From: Amborella trichopoda | Lineage: Eukaryota > Streptophyta > Magnoliopsida > Amborellales > Amborellaceae | NCBI RefSeq assembly: GCF_000471905.2 | Contig: NW_006495906.1 | Span: 604,222-668,221, forward strand | Direction: 5' to 3' | DNA: 64,000 bases | Shown here: in pieces, positions 9,139 to 18,899 of the stretch | How the letters are laid out: every line of letters begins with the position of its first letter | How positions within the stretch are numbered: the stretch's first letter is position 1 | The notes under the pieces: model-generated | Seen by the model: the letters and a program-made list of their open reading frames with translations, nothing else | Databases searched by the model: none | Told to the model about the DNA's origin: nothing | Program-made: the position numbers and the translations under genes

Positions 9139-10446
9139 CAAATTTTACCCTAGTTGCTAAAAACTACTATTTATTTGAATTAAAAAAAAAACTAAAAATG
9201 GGTGCAAAATGACGATTTTGCCCCTACCCAACAATACTCGAAATTTCAAAACAGTCCTTGTTTTTGCCAAAGAATGTGTGCAATCTTCCAACACTAATTC
9301 GGGGTTACTCTGGCACTCATTTGGCCAAAAGATAATTGTTTTCTCTTTGGGCTCAGAAGGACGATCACTTTAATACTCATTTCGAACCACGAATCGCGTT
9401 TTTAAGCCACAATCATGTAACACAAAACTTGTAAGAAACTTGAAAACTTCGGATCGATATTGTGTTCGTTTCTTGACATATTTTCATGATTTCTTCGCTG
9501 AATTGTACTGAGCAATCTGTCACGATCGTTTCTCAACAAACATAGCTCGATTTCCTGCCCAAACGAGGATTTTCCACTTTTGGGTTTTTGATCGGAATTT
9601 GGATTCCAGCGGTTGGAATTTGGATTCTGGAGGCCGAAATTTTGGAGAAACATTAATGCCGGTGTACGCCAAATCTAACTGTTCATCACGTGCGAGGTTT
9701 GGCCCAGATGTAACCTCAGACCTTACGACGCAATGCACTTGATTTGGCGTCGATTTGTTGTGCGAGCGTCGTGATATGGCCGCTCAAGCGAGACGTGTCA
9801 CAGCTAAATTTCCTGCAACTCTTGTCACAAATCATCAATTTTTTCTCTAGCTTTTCTTCTTACTCGAACGTTGTCACGGGCCGTGCCACATATCAAAACG
9901 CTCGTCTTAACAAGACGAACAGGCTCCCAAAATTTGGGCTTGATCTAAGTCAGAACGAGGGTGGCATGGCTCCTGAAAGTTACTACCTGAAATTGTGAAA
10001 ACTAGTCTCCATTAATGGAGATTGATACAAGGAGGGTACATGGGAATAGTGTGTGACCTACCCCTTTACGGTCTTCTGCCAAAACTTTGTCCAAGAGTGT
10101 CCGATTGAGTCGAAACTTAACGTATAGGCTTTTCGATCATGCCGGATCCAATGGTGGTGGTCCTACAGCCATTTGGCCATCCAATAATAAGGTTACAGTT
10201 ATATGGTTTGTTTTAAGGTACTATAAGTTGATTTTTCTGAAACTGTTTCTTTGTCAACACTGCCTTAGACATGTTGGATTGCTACGAAACTTGGCAGGTG
10301 GCCTTTTGGAGTCCTTGGGAACATTTTCAATTGTTGTGGGGAAATTCTGAGACTATCAAGAATTCGGCTCGTCTATCAAGGCTTTATTGACCGGCTTCTC
10401 TTTATGTTGCATCAGAGAGCCAAGGTGCTGAAAAACGCCTTCAAAC

Positions 10447-11160
10447 AATATTCTATTCCAAGATAGGGTGGAATATGTTCTAGATACAGAACCACCAATT
10501 TTAGAGCCTAATGCTAATGGTCAAGTCAGAAGGTGACTTGAAAAATAGTTAGAAGATGACAAAGTAGCTAGGACTACTATGTTGAGTTTTATGGAAGATG
10601 ATTTAATTAGAGTATTTGAGGATCACACCATAGCTCGAACTATGATGGGTGCCCTATCTGAAAAGTATGGGACCACTTCTGAGACCCATGTGCAATTGTT
10701 ATTAGAAAAATATAATTCATGAAAAATGAAAGAATCGGACTCAGTGACCAAACATGTCAATAAAATGACAGTGCTCGCAAAGGACCTTGCTGTGGTCAGG
10801 AATCCAGTACCTGATCACATGCAAGTTTCCATTATCCTTCATAGTCTCCCTCCATCTTGGGAGCCAATTATTTTGCATTAAACTATTCTGCACAAGGGAT
10901 AACTATGTTGAATCTTCCCATGCGCCTCAGTATTGAAGCTAAGAGGAGAATGATGAAGAAATCAAATGAGCTCCACTGTTCATCTTCTCAGATCTCTAAG
11001 AAACCTTACAATAATCAAAAGAATAATAGGTATAAGGGAAGACATGTTTTTATTGTAAGGAAAGTGGACACATTAAGGTTAATTGTCCTACACGAAAAAA
11101 CAAAAATAGGAACCAGGATAACAACCCTGCTTGAAATAATCAAAATAAAAAAAATGACTT
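10447..11160 (+). pseudogene. copia gag remnant with zinc knuckle
   Basis: The frame reads VEYVLDTEPPILEPNANG near 10468-10521. It continues as SFMEDDLIRVFEDHTIARTM, LSEKYGTTSETHVQLLLEKYNS, VNKMTVLAKDLAVV and VSIILHSLPPSWEPI, a UBN2-type copia gag core, with stops at about 10538, 10547 and 10720. The nucleocapsid zinc knuckle lies at 11045-11086 and is a perfect CCHC (CFYCKESGHIKVNC), but it is in a different frame from the frame open at 10857-11162. Gag would form the particle and bind the element RNA. Confidence 0.85.
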
Positions 11161-12240
11161 GATCTGCATAATCCTAAAATCTTTGGTTGCCGACCATGAT
11201 CTAAGGAATTAGTGGGTCAACTCAGCCTCCACTCGACATGTCTCAAGGACTAAGGACGGATTCACAAAGTTGAAGGAGATCGCAGCCGGTAACCAGTAGA
11301 TTTATATGGAGAATGACAACTATTGTGATGTACTTGGTGTCGGTACTTTCAAGCTGTGTTTACGAGGAGGAACAAATCTCCTATCGATTGATACTTTGTA
11401 TACGCCCAATATGAGGTGAAATTTGATTTTTGTCTCTAGGCTAGACGACAAGGGTTATGAAATAAGGTTCAGGTCTGGTCGGGTTACCATTAGGAAGCAT
11501 TCTAGAGCATTGGTGTATGGTACTAAAGTTGACAATTTGTACCAATTGAATATTAATGAAAGTTCATCGTTTTATGGTTATCCTGATGTATCTTTCGATG
11601 CTTTTGTATGCATGTATGATTCATTTTTATAGCATTTAAGATTAGGGTATATAAATAAAAACAAAATGAATTAGATGGTTAAAAGAGGCTTACTCCCTAA
11701 TTTAGGAGAAATTGTATTCAAAACATACGAGTCATGTATTTCTGATAAAATAACTAAGAAGCATTTCCCTAAAGGGAAAAGGTCTAATGAACTACTAAGT
11801 ATTGTTCACTCTTATATATGTAGCCCATTAACTAAAATAATAAAAAAATACTTAGAGGTATGAAATATTTCATAACAATTATAGATGATTATTCACGTTA
11901 TAGATATGTATACCTAATTAGTAAAAAAAATTAGATGCATTAGAAAAAGTTAAAGAATTTAAAGCTGAGGCAGAAAATCAGTTAGGTAGAGATATTAAAA
12001 TTCTTCGAACGGATTGGGGAGGTGAATATTTCTTCACCGTATTTACTGAATTTTGTTAGGAGCATGATATAATTCACGAAGCAACCATGCCATATACAGC
12101 ACAACAAAATGGTGTAGCTGAAAGAAGAAATAGAACTCTAATGGACATGGTTAGGTCTATGATGAGCCATTCAAATTTATTACCTCAATTAGTGTGTGAG
12201 GTTCTCAACACTGTAATCACTGAAATTGGTTATGTAGCCA
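11161..12240 (+). pseudogene. copia protease and integrase remnant
   Basis: The protease site reads WVNSASTRHVS at about 11213-11245, where active copies have DSGATRH; the catalytic Asp is Asn. The pre-integrase region follows (IDTLYTPNMR, LIFVSRLDDKGYEIRF, LYQLNINESS), with the remnant zinc finger around 11640-11770 (GYINKNKMN, ESCISDKITKKHF). The integrase core keeps recognisable acidic sites: IDDYSRYRYVYLIS near 11882, RTDWGGEYFF near 12006-12035, and QQNGVAERRNRTLMDMVRSM at about 12102-12161 with the third acidic residue. Several stops and frame changes interrupt it. Confidence 0.85.
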
Positions 12241-13262
12241 ATAGGTTAGACTATTGTGTATATGTCTGGAACAGTGAAAGCAATTTTGTTATATTGTCAC
12301 TATAATAGATGATATTTTGATAGCTGGTAATGATACTGCATGATTAATCATACCAAATCATGGTTACATTCCCATTTTGAGAAGAAAGATATGGGAGAAG
12401 CCTCATATGTATTGGGCATTAAAATAACAAGAGAGAGAAGTTCGAGACTTCTATGTTTATCTAAAGAAAATTATGTAGAAAGTATTTTAAAGAGATTTAA
12501 GATGGAAAATTGCAAGCCTATAGATGTACATGTTTGTAAAGGCTTGAAATTGCCAAAGAAATGTGTCCATTAAATGATAGTGACAAAGCTGAAATGGAAT
12601 GAATTCTATACGCTCAAGCTGTAAAATACATAAATTATATCACATTGTGTACAAGACCTAATTTGAGTTATGTATATGGTAGATTTCATAGTAATCTTGG
12701 GATGACTCATTAGCAAGCCATAAAAAAGATACTCAGATATATTCAGAAACCTAAAAATTACAAGTTGTGCTTCCAAGCTGACAACTTAGAAGTTACTGGG
12801 TACTCTGATGCAGACTTTGCAGGAGAGTCGGATGATAGAAAATCAACCTTAGGATTTGTATTCCTCTTTAGAGGTGGATGTGTTTCTTGGCCTAGCAAGA
12901 AACAAGGTTGTGTAGGTCGGTATACTATGAAAACCGATTATATTGTTTGTAGCAATGCTACAACTTATGTTGTCTAGATTAAACGCTTCATAAATGATTT
13001 GAGGCTAGTTATAGCGGACGGACGTGTTAAATTTTTTTGTGATAATCAGGCTATTATCTCATTAATTGGAAATGGAGCTTATAGTTCCAAAGGTAAGCAC
13101 ATTGAAATTGATTATCATTATATCTATGATATTATTGAAAAGAATGAAATAACTGTAAGCTATTTTTCATCTTCAGATATGATTGCAGACCCTTTAACAA
13201 AGGGATTGAGCTCAGAAATATTATCAAAGCATGTAGGTTTGATGAGACTTAGAAATATCTAG
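12241..13262 (+). pseudogene. copia RT (C-terminal part) and RNase H remnant
   Basis: Integrase joins directly to late RT (NRLDYCVYVWNSESNFVILSL), so the first half of RT is deleted near 12215-12240. The catalytic YxDD motif survives as IDDILIAGNDT at about 12304-12338, but a frame shift precedes it. Late RT follows at 12340-12573 (HFEKKDMGEASYVLGIKI, ENYVESILKRFKM). RNase H spans about 12765-13262: YSDADFAG and FCDNQAI keep aspartates, but the TEAEY block reads MKTDY, with the catalytic Glu replaced by Lys. It ends at ADPLTKGLSSEILSKHVGLM, the usual copia C-terminus. Confidence 0.88.
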
Positions 13263-13496
13263 ATCAGGAACTCCCAAATGGGATATTTTTTCTTTGATGT
13301 ATTGGTCATGAAAGGAAAAGCTGCATTAGCGTGAAAACTCCCATGACATGAATTTGGATTTTTTTTGTTATGAGATATACAACTGCACTAACATGAGAAG
13401 CCTCATGACAATGATATGCTCATATATGTTAAATCCATTAAGTGGTAAAGACTTTATGATATTTCAATATATCTGGCCCTCATGGCCAAGTGGAGT

Positions 13497-13882
13497 TATT
13501 GGTACGTGTGGGTGGCCAAGAGGCCCTTAAACGTGTCATATTTCTCTCTCTTTATCTTCATCATATAGTTTAATATTTATTAATAAAATAGAGAATTCTT
13601 GAGAGATAATATGCCATTATCCAACGGGTAAAAAATAACTTCCCACCTCTTAGGATTGGAGAGTCACATTGCTCAAAGATTACAGGAGAAAGTCGAACAT
13701 TAGAGAATAGCCTCCTCCCATCCCTCTTTAAGAAGGGTTTCATGGCTATGGAGAGGCACAGAGAAAATCATAGAGTTCTCATTGTTCTGGTAAAGCTTGA
13801 TATCTGCAATCCCTAGTCTCACGACACTACCATCAATTCCTGTGAGTTTGTTCAGTCTATCTCTTCCCTCAAAAGTTCAACA
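13497..13882 (+). repeat. Probable 3' LTR of the copia element
   Basis: A purine-rich ggccaagtggag (about 13484-13495) precedes tattggtacgtgtgg, close to the standard copia TGTTGGT start. A TTCAACA at about 13876-13882 could be the other end (about 386 bp). There is no second LTR in the window to compare with, so both borders are inferred. Confidence 0.45.
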
Positions 13883-13897
13883 CTTAATACTTAAAAT

Positions 13898-14270
13898 TTG
13901 ATGTTTCTTGGAATTCTCTTAGCCAGGACTTTTGAGAGGTGTCTACATATTTATATGGTGAATGTAATTAAGTTGGGAACTCATAATAAAAGAATGAGAG
14001 GATTATGGGTTTCTCCTTTGATCGGAGGTCTTACGAATAACTTTGATGGAGGCTCTTGCCTAAATTCAATGGAAGCTCATTAGGTCACCCTGAATTGGCT
14101 GGCATGGGAAGATTCTTGGGAGATCACTTGGGTCATGTGTTGGTGTGTTAGTTGGGGTGTGTGTCTATACCACCACCGATGAAGCTGAATTGTGTGCCTT
14201 GGTATAGGGATTCAAAGTATTCTTGGAACTACAGGTTGCTTCAAAAAATACAATTCAATGGTATGAAAAA
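13898..14270 (+). pseudogene. LINE RNase H domain fragment
   Basis: Across three frames the sequence reads WVSPLIGGLTNNFDGGSC (13898-14083 frame), then GHPELAGMGRFLGDHLGHVLV, then TDEAELCALV, then GFKVFLELQVA. This is the start and core of the RNase H found at the C-terminus of plant LINE ORF2 proteins, with the first Asp (NFDG) and the Glu (EAEL) visible. It is an isolated fragment just downstream of the copia element. Confidence 0.65.
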
Positions 14271-15468
14271 AGTGCAGAAAATCCCTTGAAATTCGAGACA
14301 ATTTTTGTTGGAAATTCAGGATCAAATTTAGAATTTGACCATTTCTTCCAAACATGTTTACAAGCAAACAAATCAGGAGCAATTTTTTCTCTTTCTTTTC
14401 AAAACAAAGAGTCACATGGACAAAAACTTCATGGGATGGAATTATATTTGTTTTTCTTGAAAATGTTATTCAATATTCAGTACTCTTAGCCTCTCTCTCA
14501 CATATAGAGAGAGAAAGAAGAGAGAGAGATGTCTCAAGGGAGGGAGGGAGGGAGAGAGCCTTGTTGTGCAACCAAATCCTTTGAAGACAGCATTATAGAT
14601 GAATTGGAAAATCATAGTGATAAATTGCAAGTTCTGAATGCAAAACTGGTTAGTTAAATTTAATCAATTTTTTATTTTTTATAGAATTTGATATTTCTTT
14701 TCTGACTACTCAGTTGATTTCATTTACTTCGCAAAATATCTTCCAGTCATCTAAGCTGCCAACATGTATCAATATCTCACGGACAGACCAATAAAAGGAT
14801 TACAAAAAAGATTTCTGGTACAACTTCTAATTTATTTGATGTCCAAAATATACGAGTCTTTCTCTTATGATTGGATACATATATTAGATAGAAAATCTAT
14901 GATGTGCACAAAATATATAAATCCATAGTCTCACACTGAAGATTTATGATACATGTATATTACCCAGCTCTTTAGGTAGTACAACTAACAATTGCCCCAC
15001 GACAGAAACCAACCAGCATGCGTTTTATGCCGACTATGGTTTGTGTGCCCAGGCATGTAGCCAGATTCGTACAAGTGCCCTCCTAAACTTGATGTAGAAT
15101 TTGACATGGGTACATATGGTTTGATCACCAATTCTCAGTTTCCTTGGCTCCGATTTACCCATTGGGGTTCAGTCTTTCATTTAGCTCTTCTTGTTTGTAG
15201 TCTTGTATTTTCCATTGACTTCAATTAATAAAATCACACAAATACTAAACTGAACAAATAAAAGTGCAAAAATGAGATCGTTGTTTCCCTTGACAAGGTT
15301 TGGACGTATGTTCCCCGACATTCATGATTGAAATTCAGCAAAACAAACAAACATTAAAATTAACCAAGTGGCTTCAAAGAACAATTATAATTATCACGTG
15401 CAATAGACTTCTTAATATAAGATTTAGTATTATATGTATGGGAAGGGATTTACAAGCTTCTTTTGTGT

Positions 15469-15500
<32 letters not shown>

Positions 15501-15779
15501 TCTTTTGACAAGAAGTGAATTACATGCTTCAGTGAGCAATGTTACAGATCCTCACAAAGTCCTACACATAATCTCACAGGAGCGTTAGTTGATGTGAGTT
15601 TCTAGTAGTATAGTAATAGTACAAAGGAATAAGATGCGATGCTTGAAGTTGAAGATTTGAAGTCTACATACTTCAGTATGTAGGATTGTCTTCCTTAATT
15701 ATTTATGGATGCTAGGCATATAAGCAGAGAACATGAAAGTGATATGTTGTGGTCAGTTCTGAATAGAGTTGTTGAATCA
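14271..15779. other. Intergenic DNA, no gene recognised
   Basis: A GA-rich microsatellite (agagagagaaag, gggagggagggag) lies at about 14506-14557, and a T-rich run of about 35 bp at 15468-15503. The open frames here (for example 14223-14489 and 15300-15518) show no domain. The last 80 bp hold the likely 3' UTR of the minus-strand COL gene; a minus-strand ATAAATAATTA at 15696-15706 is the nearest polyadenylation-like signal, and no perfect AATAAA is seen. Confidence 0.6.
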
Positions 15780-17051
15780 TCAAAAAGGGTAAGGCGTTGG
15801 AGGGAAGGAGGTCCTCTTCACAAAGCGCCCCTTCATCCTGGGCCTCTTCTCCGCGTTGAGCTTTCGAACTTCATAACGGATCTTCTTCGAGAAGAGCCTG
15901 GTTCGACGTTTCTCACGGTACCTCGACACCCTCGCCTCCCTTCCCCCGTCACTGGCTGTAGCATTCCCAACTTCTGAATAAGTGCTCATCTCCGGCACAC
16001 AATTTCCCTAGAAAATCATATATCCAATAATTTAGACTTTAGAATTATAATAGATTTCTATGTGTTTGTATGAGAGAAATAGATTGAGTGCCTGAGAGAG
16101 AGTTACAGTGAAAGGGTCTGGCCAGCAATCATCAGGGTTGAATTCGGGACGCTGACCAGTTGTCCATGGAGATCGACCCCATGCGCTGATGACTGCCTCA
16201 TAGTCGAGCCTCAAGCTGATGCTCTTCTCCAACACAATCCTACACTTCTCTTCATCGTCTTCCCCAGCTGTTGTTGGTGTATCGTAGTCGAAGTTGAACT
16301 CAAGGGTCTCGCTCGACAGTTCCACTTCTGCAACATCCGGATGGTGGCTGCAGCCAAATATCCCATCTTCATCCTCCTCTTCTTCAACCTTTACCCTGGA
16401 CGCCACACCCTCCTCCTCTTCCCTATAGTTATCTAGCAACCCCAGCCCTTCAATGCCAAAGGCATCCTCATCAAGCCCCTGCCCCAACAAGCTCTCCACA
16501 TCGGCTGCAAAGTCGGCCAGGTCCATATCCAATGACGGTATCGCAGAAAACTTGGCAACAGCCATTTCAGCAGGAGTATCAATCGTTGGCTTGCAATCAG
16601 CCGGAGTTGCACGAGCCGGAGAAGAACGAAGATCAGCTGCCATGGGCTCGAACACCGGAACCTGATACAGGAGCTGCTCGTCGACTTCATCAGGCGATGA
16701 CTCCTCTTGCATCTGTGGCACTACTAAAGGGTTGGCATGCGGCTTAGCACCATCGATCGGGTTCTTCATGTTCGGGTGTGGCCGCATGCTCCTAGCCTTT
16801 CCCCGCTGCCACGATGGCAGTACAAACTCACACCTATGTGAAGATGAAGTCTTGAGGCGGACGCGGTCGTGGCGCCGAGCCACTGAGTTTGCAGAATGGA
16901 TGGTGCCATCACAAGCATGGCAAAGGAAAGCATCATCAGCCGCACAGTACCATCGCGCACGGCCCTTGCCACAGGAGTCGCATGGCCTCACCGTCTTAGC
17001 CCCAGCTGCTGCCGCCACCACCGCTCGCCTGCTCTCTGCAGAGCTCGTCAT
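15780..17051 (-). CDS. CONSTANS-like protein, one B-box plus CCT (COL6/COL7/COL8/COL16 group)
   Basis: Two exons on the minus strand: 17051-16107 (315 codons) and 16007-15780 (75 codons and a TGA), joined in phase 0 across a 99-bp intron (16106-16008, GTAACT ... TTCTAG). The predicted product is 390 residues. Residues 24-66 form one B-box zinc finger with every ligand: CDSC, C36, D39, C44, C47, H52, H61. Residues about 338-380 form the CCT domain ([37 protein letters not shown]), which mediates nuclear import and DNA/NF-Y contact. Between them lie acidic stretches and the conserved [16 protein letters not shown] ... [21 protein letters not shown] block just before the intron, typical of the single-B-box group. 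An in-frame TGA at 17060-17058 precedes the start, so M1 is the first possible start. Family members act in light, flowering and pigment regulation; which role applies here cannot be read from the sequence. No disabling change is seen. Confidence 0.95.
16008..16106 (-). other. Intron of the COL gene
   Basis: The 99-bp GT-AG intron has donor T|GTAACT and acceptor TTTTCTAG|G. It is AT-rich compared with the exons. Splicing keeps the frame from PDPFT directly into GNCVPEMST and brings the CCT domain into the protein. Retention would add [15 protein letters not shown] and stop at 16032, giving a protein with no CCT domain. Confidence 0.9.
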
Positions 17052-17200
17052 GTCGCGTCACCTCGCTTCTCCTTAGCTCCGAAAAACCACGGACAAAGTG
17101 AGAGGCGCTGTTATTTAGAGGCCACCTCAGTGATGAACAAGAATATTAACAATAATAATAATAATAATAACGATGCAAATGGTGGGCCTTCGACTGAGTC
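17052..17200 (-). promoter_or_regulatory. 5' leader and proximal promoter of the COL gene (candidate)
   Basis: On the minus strand a ctaaataa TATA-like motif lies at about 17111-17118, roughly 60 bp before the start codon. An (ATT)n microsatellite lies just upstream (about 17148-17170). Both are positional guesses; no transcription start can be placed from sequence alone. Confidence 0.3.
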
Positions 17201-18899
17201 CGATTGCCTTTTGAGGCTTTACGGGGCTTTTACGGCCTTTTCAGGGTTGCGCTTTTGCAGGTGTGGGCCCCTGGGGAGGGCCTTATCTGAATTGGGATTG
17301 GTGGAATGCGCATGTTGATCTAAAACGGAGAACTACCATTGGGCGGCACTTTTTTCACACGGATTCCCAGGAGGGGCCACCGCCGTCGCTCTCCTTCCCT
17401 CTAATTCGCCCTAAGCAACGTGAACCTATTTTGTTGCTTTGTTCGCCCCTTCAATAATTTCGCCTTGGGGTCCCCTTTCAGATGCTGCCCCAATCTACCT
17501 TCCATGTCAAATGTAACTTCCATTACCGAACCGCTCATCCATTTCACCTACAAAAATCCCTCTTTTTTTTTTTTTTTTTTGGGTAATTCATTGGGGAAGA
17601 CAGACACCTACCCATTTTTTCAAGTAGATTAGGAGTTAGTTTTTTTAAAATATTAATGGGGTGGTGTTAGGGGTAGGAATGGATGTCACATCATGGTGAC
17701 TATGATATGAGGTACTACCACCACGACCCCAACCCGTTTCCCAAAAAAAACCCCTCCTACCAAGCAAACATGAGTTTACCCACTTTTATACATATTTATT
17801 TGTATTCCTGATTTTCATACTAGTATCTTTTTAATTTTAGGCGATTCCAACTAATTCGGTTAAGGCAGTGACGATGATGATAAAGATGACGATGATGATG
17901 ACAATGATTGTTACAATTTTATGTGATCTTACCATACAAGCCTTCTTTCCCTTAAAAGTCTGATGACGTCCGTCCCAAAGTGAAATGCTAATAAGTTCCA
18001 ATAATTAGTGCTATTCTCTATATCCCTAATTATATTCAAATTTATGTGCTAGAGGTGTGACCACATGTGTGTTCACACAAAAATCATGTGAACAACAAGA
18101 AATGGCAATTTAAACTCAAGAAACAAAACATTTAAATGTTTCAAAAAGCCTAGCCTCCATATGATGTTACCTCCTTGAACAACACGAATCAAGCAAGTAA
18201 AAACGGAGAAAGTTTATATAAGTTGTCAACCTTATAATGTAGAAGTAAGGTGTACCTCAAAAATCCATCATAAAAGGTTGTTTTTACCGTGGAACTCCCT
18301 CCAATTAATCGACCTCAAGGTAAATGAATACAGGAAAGGAAAAAAAAAAAGATTTCAAGTCCTAAAAATAGTTCATTTCCTAAATTGATATTTAACCGTC
18401 TATTTTCAATATTTTCAAGCATTTATAGATCTGCTTGATCATCACTGTTTTGGGATTTTATAGTGAGAGAGTAGATTTTCTAACGCCATAAGGTTGACAC
18501 CAAAACTACATCTTCCAAAAGAATTTTAAGGTGTGTCTTATTTTGATTGCTTAAGGTGGATGCCTTATACAAATCTCACCCAAACGAAAATTGTCTCATG
18601 ACTTAAAAATGATCAAACTTTTGGGACGAAATTACGACTGTGCATTTTGGGTTTCCATGAATATGCAATAATTTAGTTATTTTTGGAAATCAATATTCAA
18701 CAATTTGGGGCATAAATGTTTTATGATTGGGTTTTGAGGCGAATGTATACTCCAAGGCCTTACCAAAAGCTCATTAGGTTTACAACCATATAGCATAGTG
18801 TTACATTCTTTGAAAATATTAAATTTTTTTAAAAAAAACACATCATCATCTAAAGGGTACTATTTGAAAATTATTGGTTGCAACAATGTTTTAAAAGCG
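17201..18899. other. Intergenic DNA upstream of the COL gene
   Basis: No gene is recognised. It contains GC-richer DNA up to about 17480, a T-run of about 20 bp at 17561-17580, and a GAT/GAC triplet repeat at about 17870-17910. Open frames here lack any domain signal. Distal COL regulatory sequence probably lies in the first few hundred bases. Confidence 0.5.

Larger units (their letters stand above)
7760..10443 (-). repeat. Long Tat-type LTR copy 2, inverted
   Basis: Read on the minus strand from 10443 (TGAAGGCG, then tttttcagcacc), this follows the LTR starts at 44734 and 61265: cagcacctt, ctctgatgca, aataaag-like, gtctcag, aaaaggccacctgccaagttt, gtctaaggcag. It continues with the diagnostic stretch near 9400-9560 (matches 62000-62170), a TATA box at 9103-9110 and a CT-rich U5 down to about 7760. 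The usual cctaacca end is not present, so the U5 end is truncated or replaced at the junction with copy 1. All long frames inside (for example 7653-8222 and 8560-9036, minus) are serine/leucine-rich CT-tract artefacts. It could be a solo LTR or a truncated element. Confidence 0.8.
10447..13882 (+). mobile_element. Ty1/copia retrotransposon, 5'-truncated and degenerate
   Basis: It has the order gag, zinc knuckle, protease, integrase, RT, RNase H, then a probable 3' LTR; integrase before RT defines Ty1/copia. The 5' LTR, primer site and start of gag are missing: gag sequence begins within a few bases of the edge of LTR copy 2 at 10443. RT is also missing its N-terminal half. Every domain contains stops or frame changes. 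Confidence 0.9.

Noticed and set aside
10400-10425. A gcatcagagagccaagg sequence that looks like a tRNA-iMet primer site in front of the copia gag.
   Set aside because: It is the reverse complement of the conserved LTR start (caccttggtctctgatgc) found at 44734 and 61265, so it belongs to LTR copy 2 and is not a primer site.
1-10443. LTR copies 1 and 2 as the two ends of one element.
   Set aside because: They are in opposite orientation, whereas LTRs of one retrotransposon are direct repeats. They must be separate insertions or a rearrangement.
16433-17318. Overlapping frames on both strands across the COL exon.
   Set aside because: They are shadow frames of the GC-rich COL coding region; only the minus-strand frame with the B-box and CCT domain is supported.
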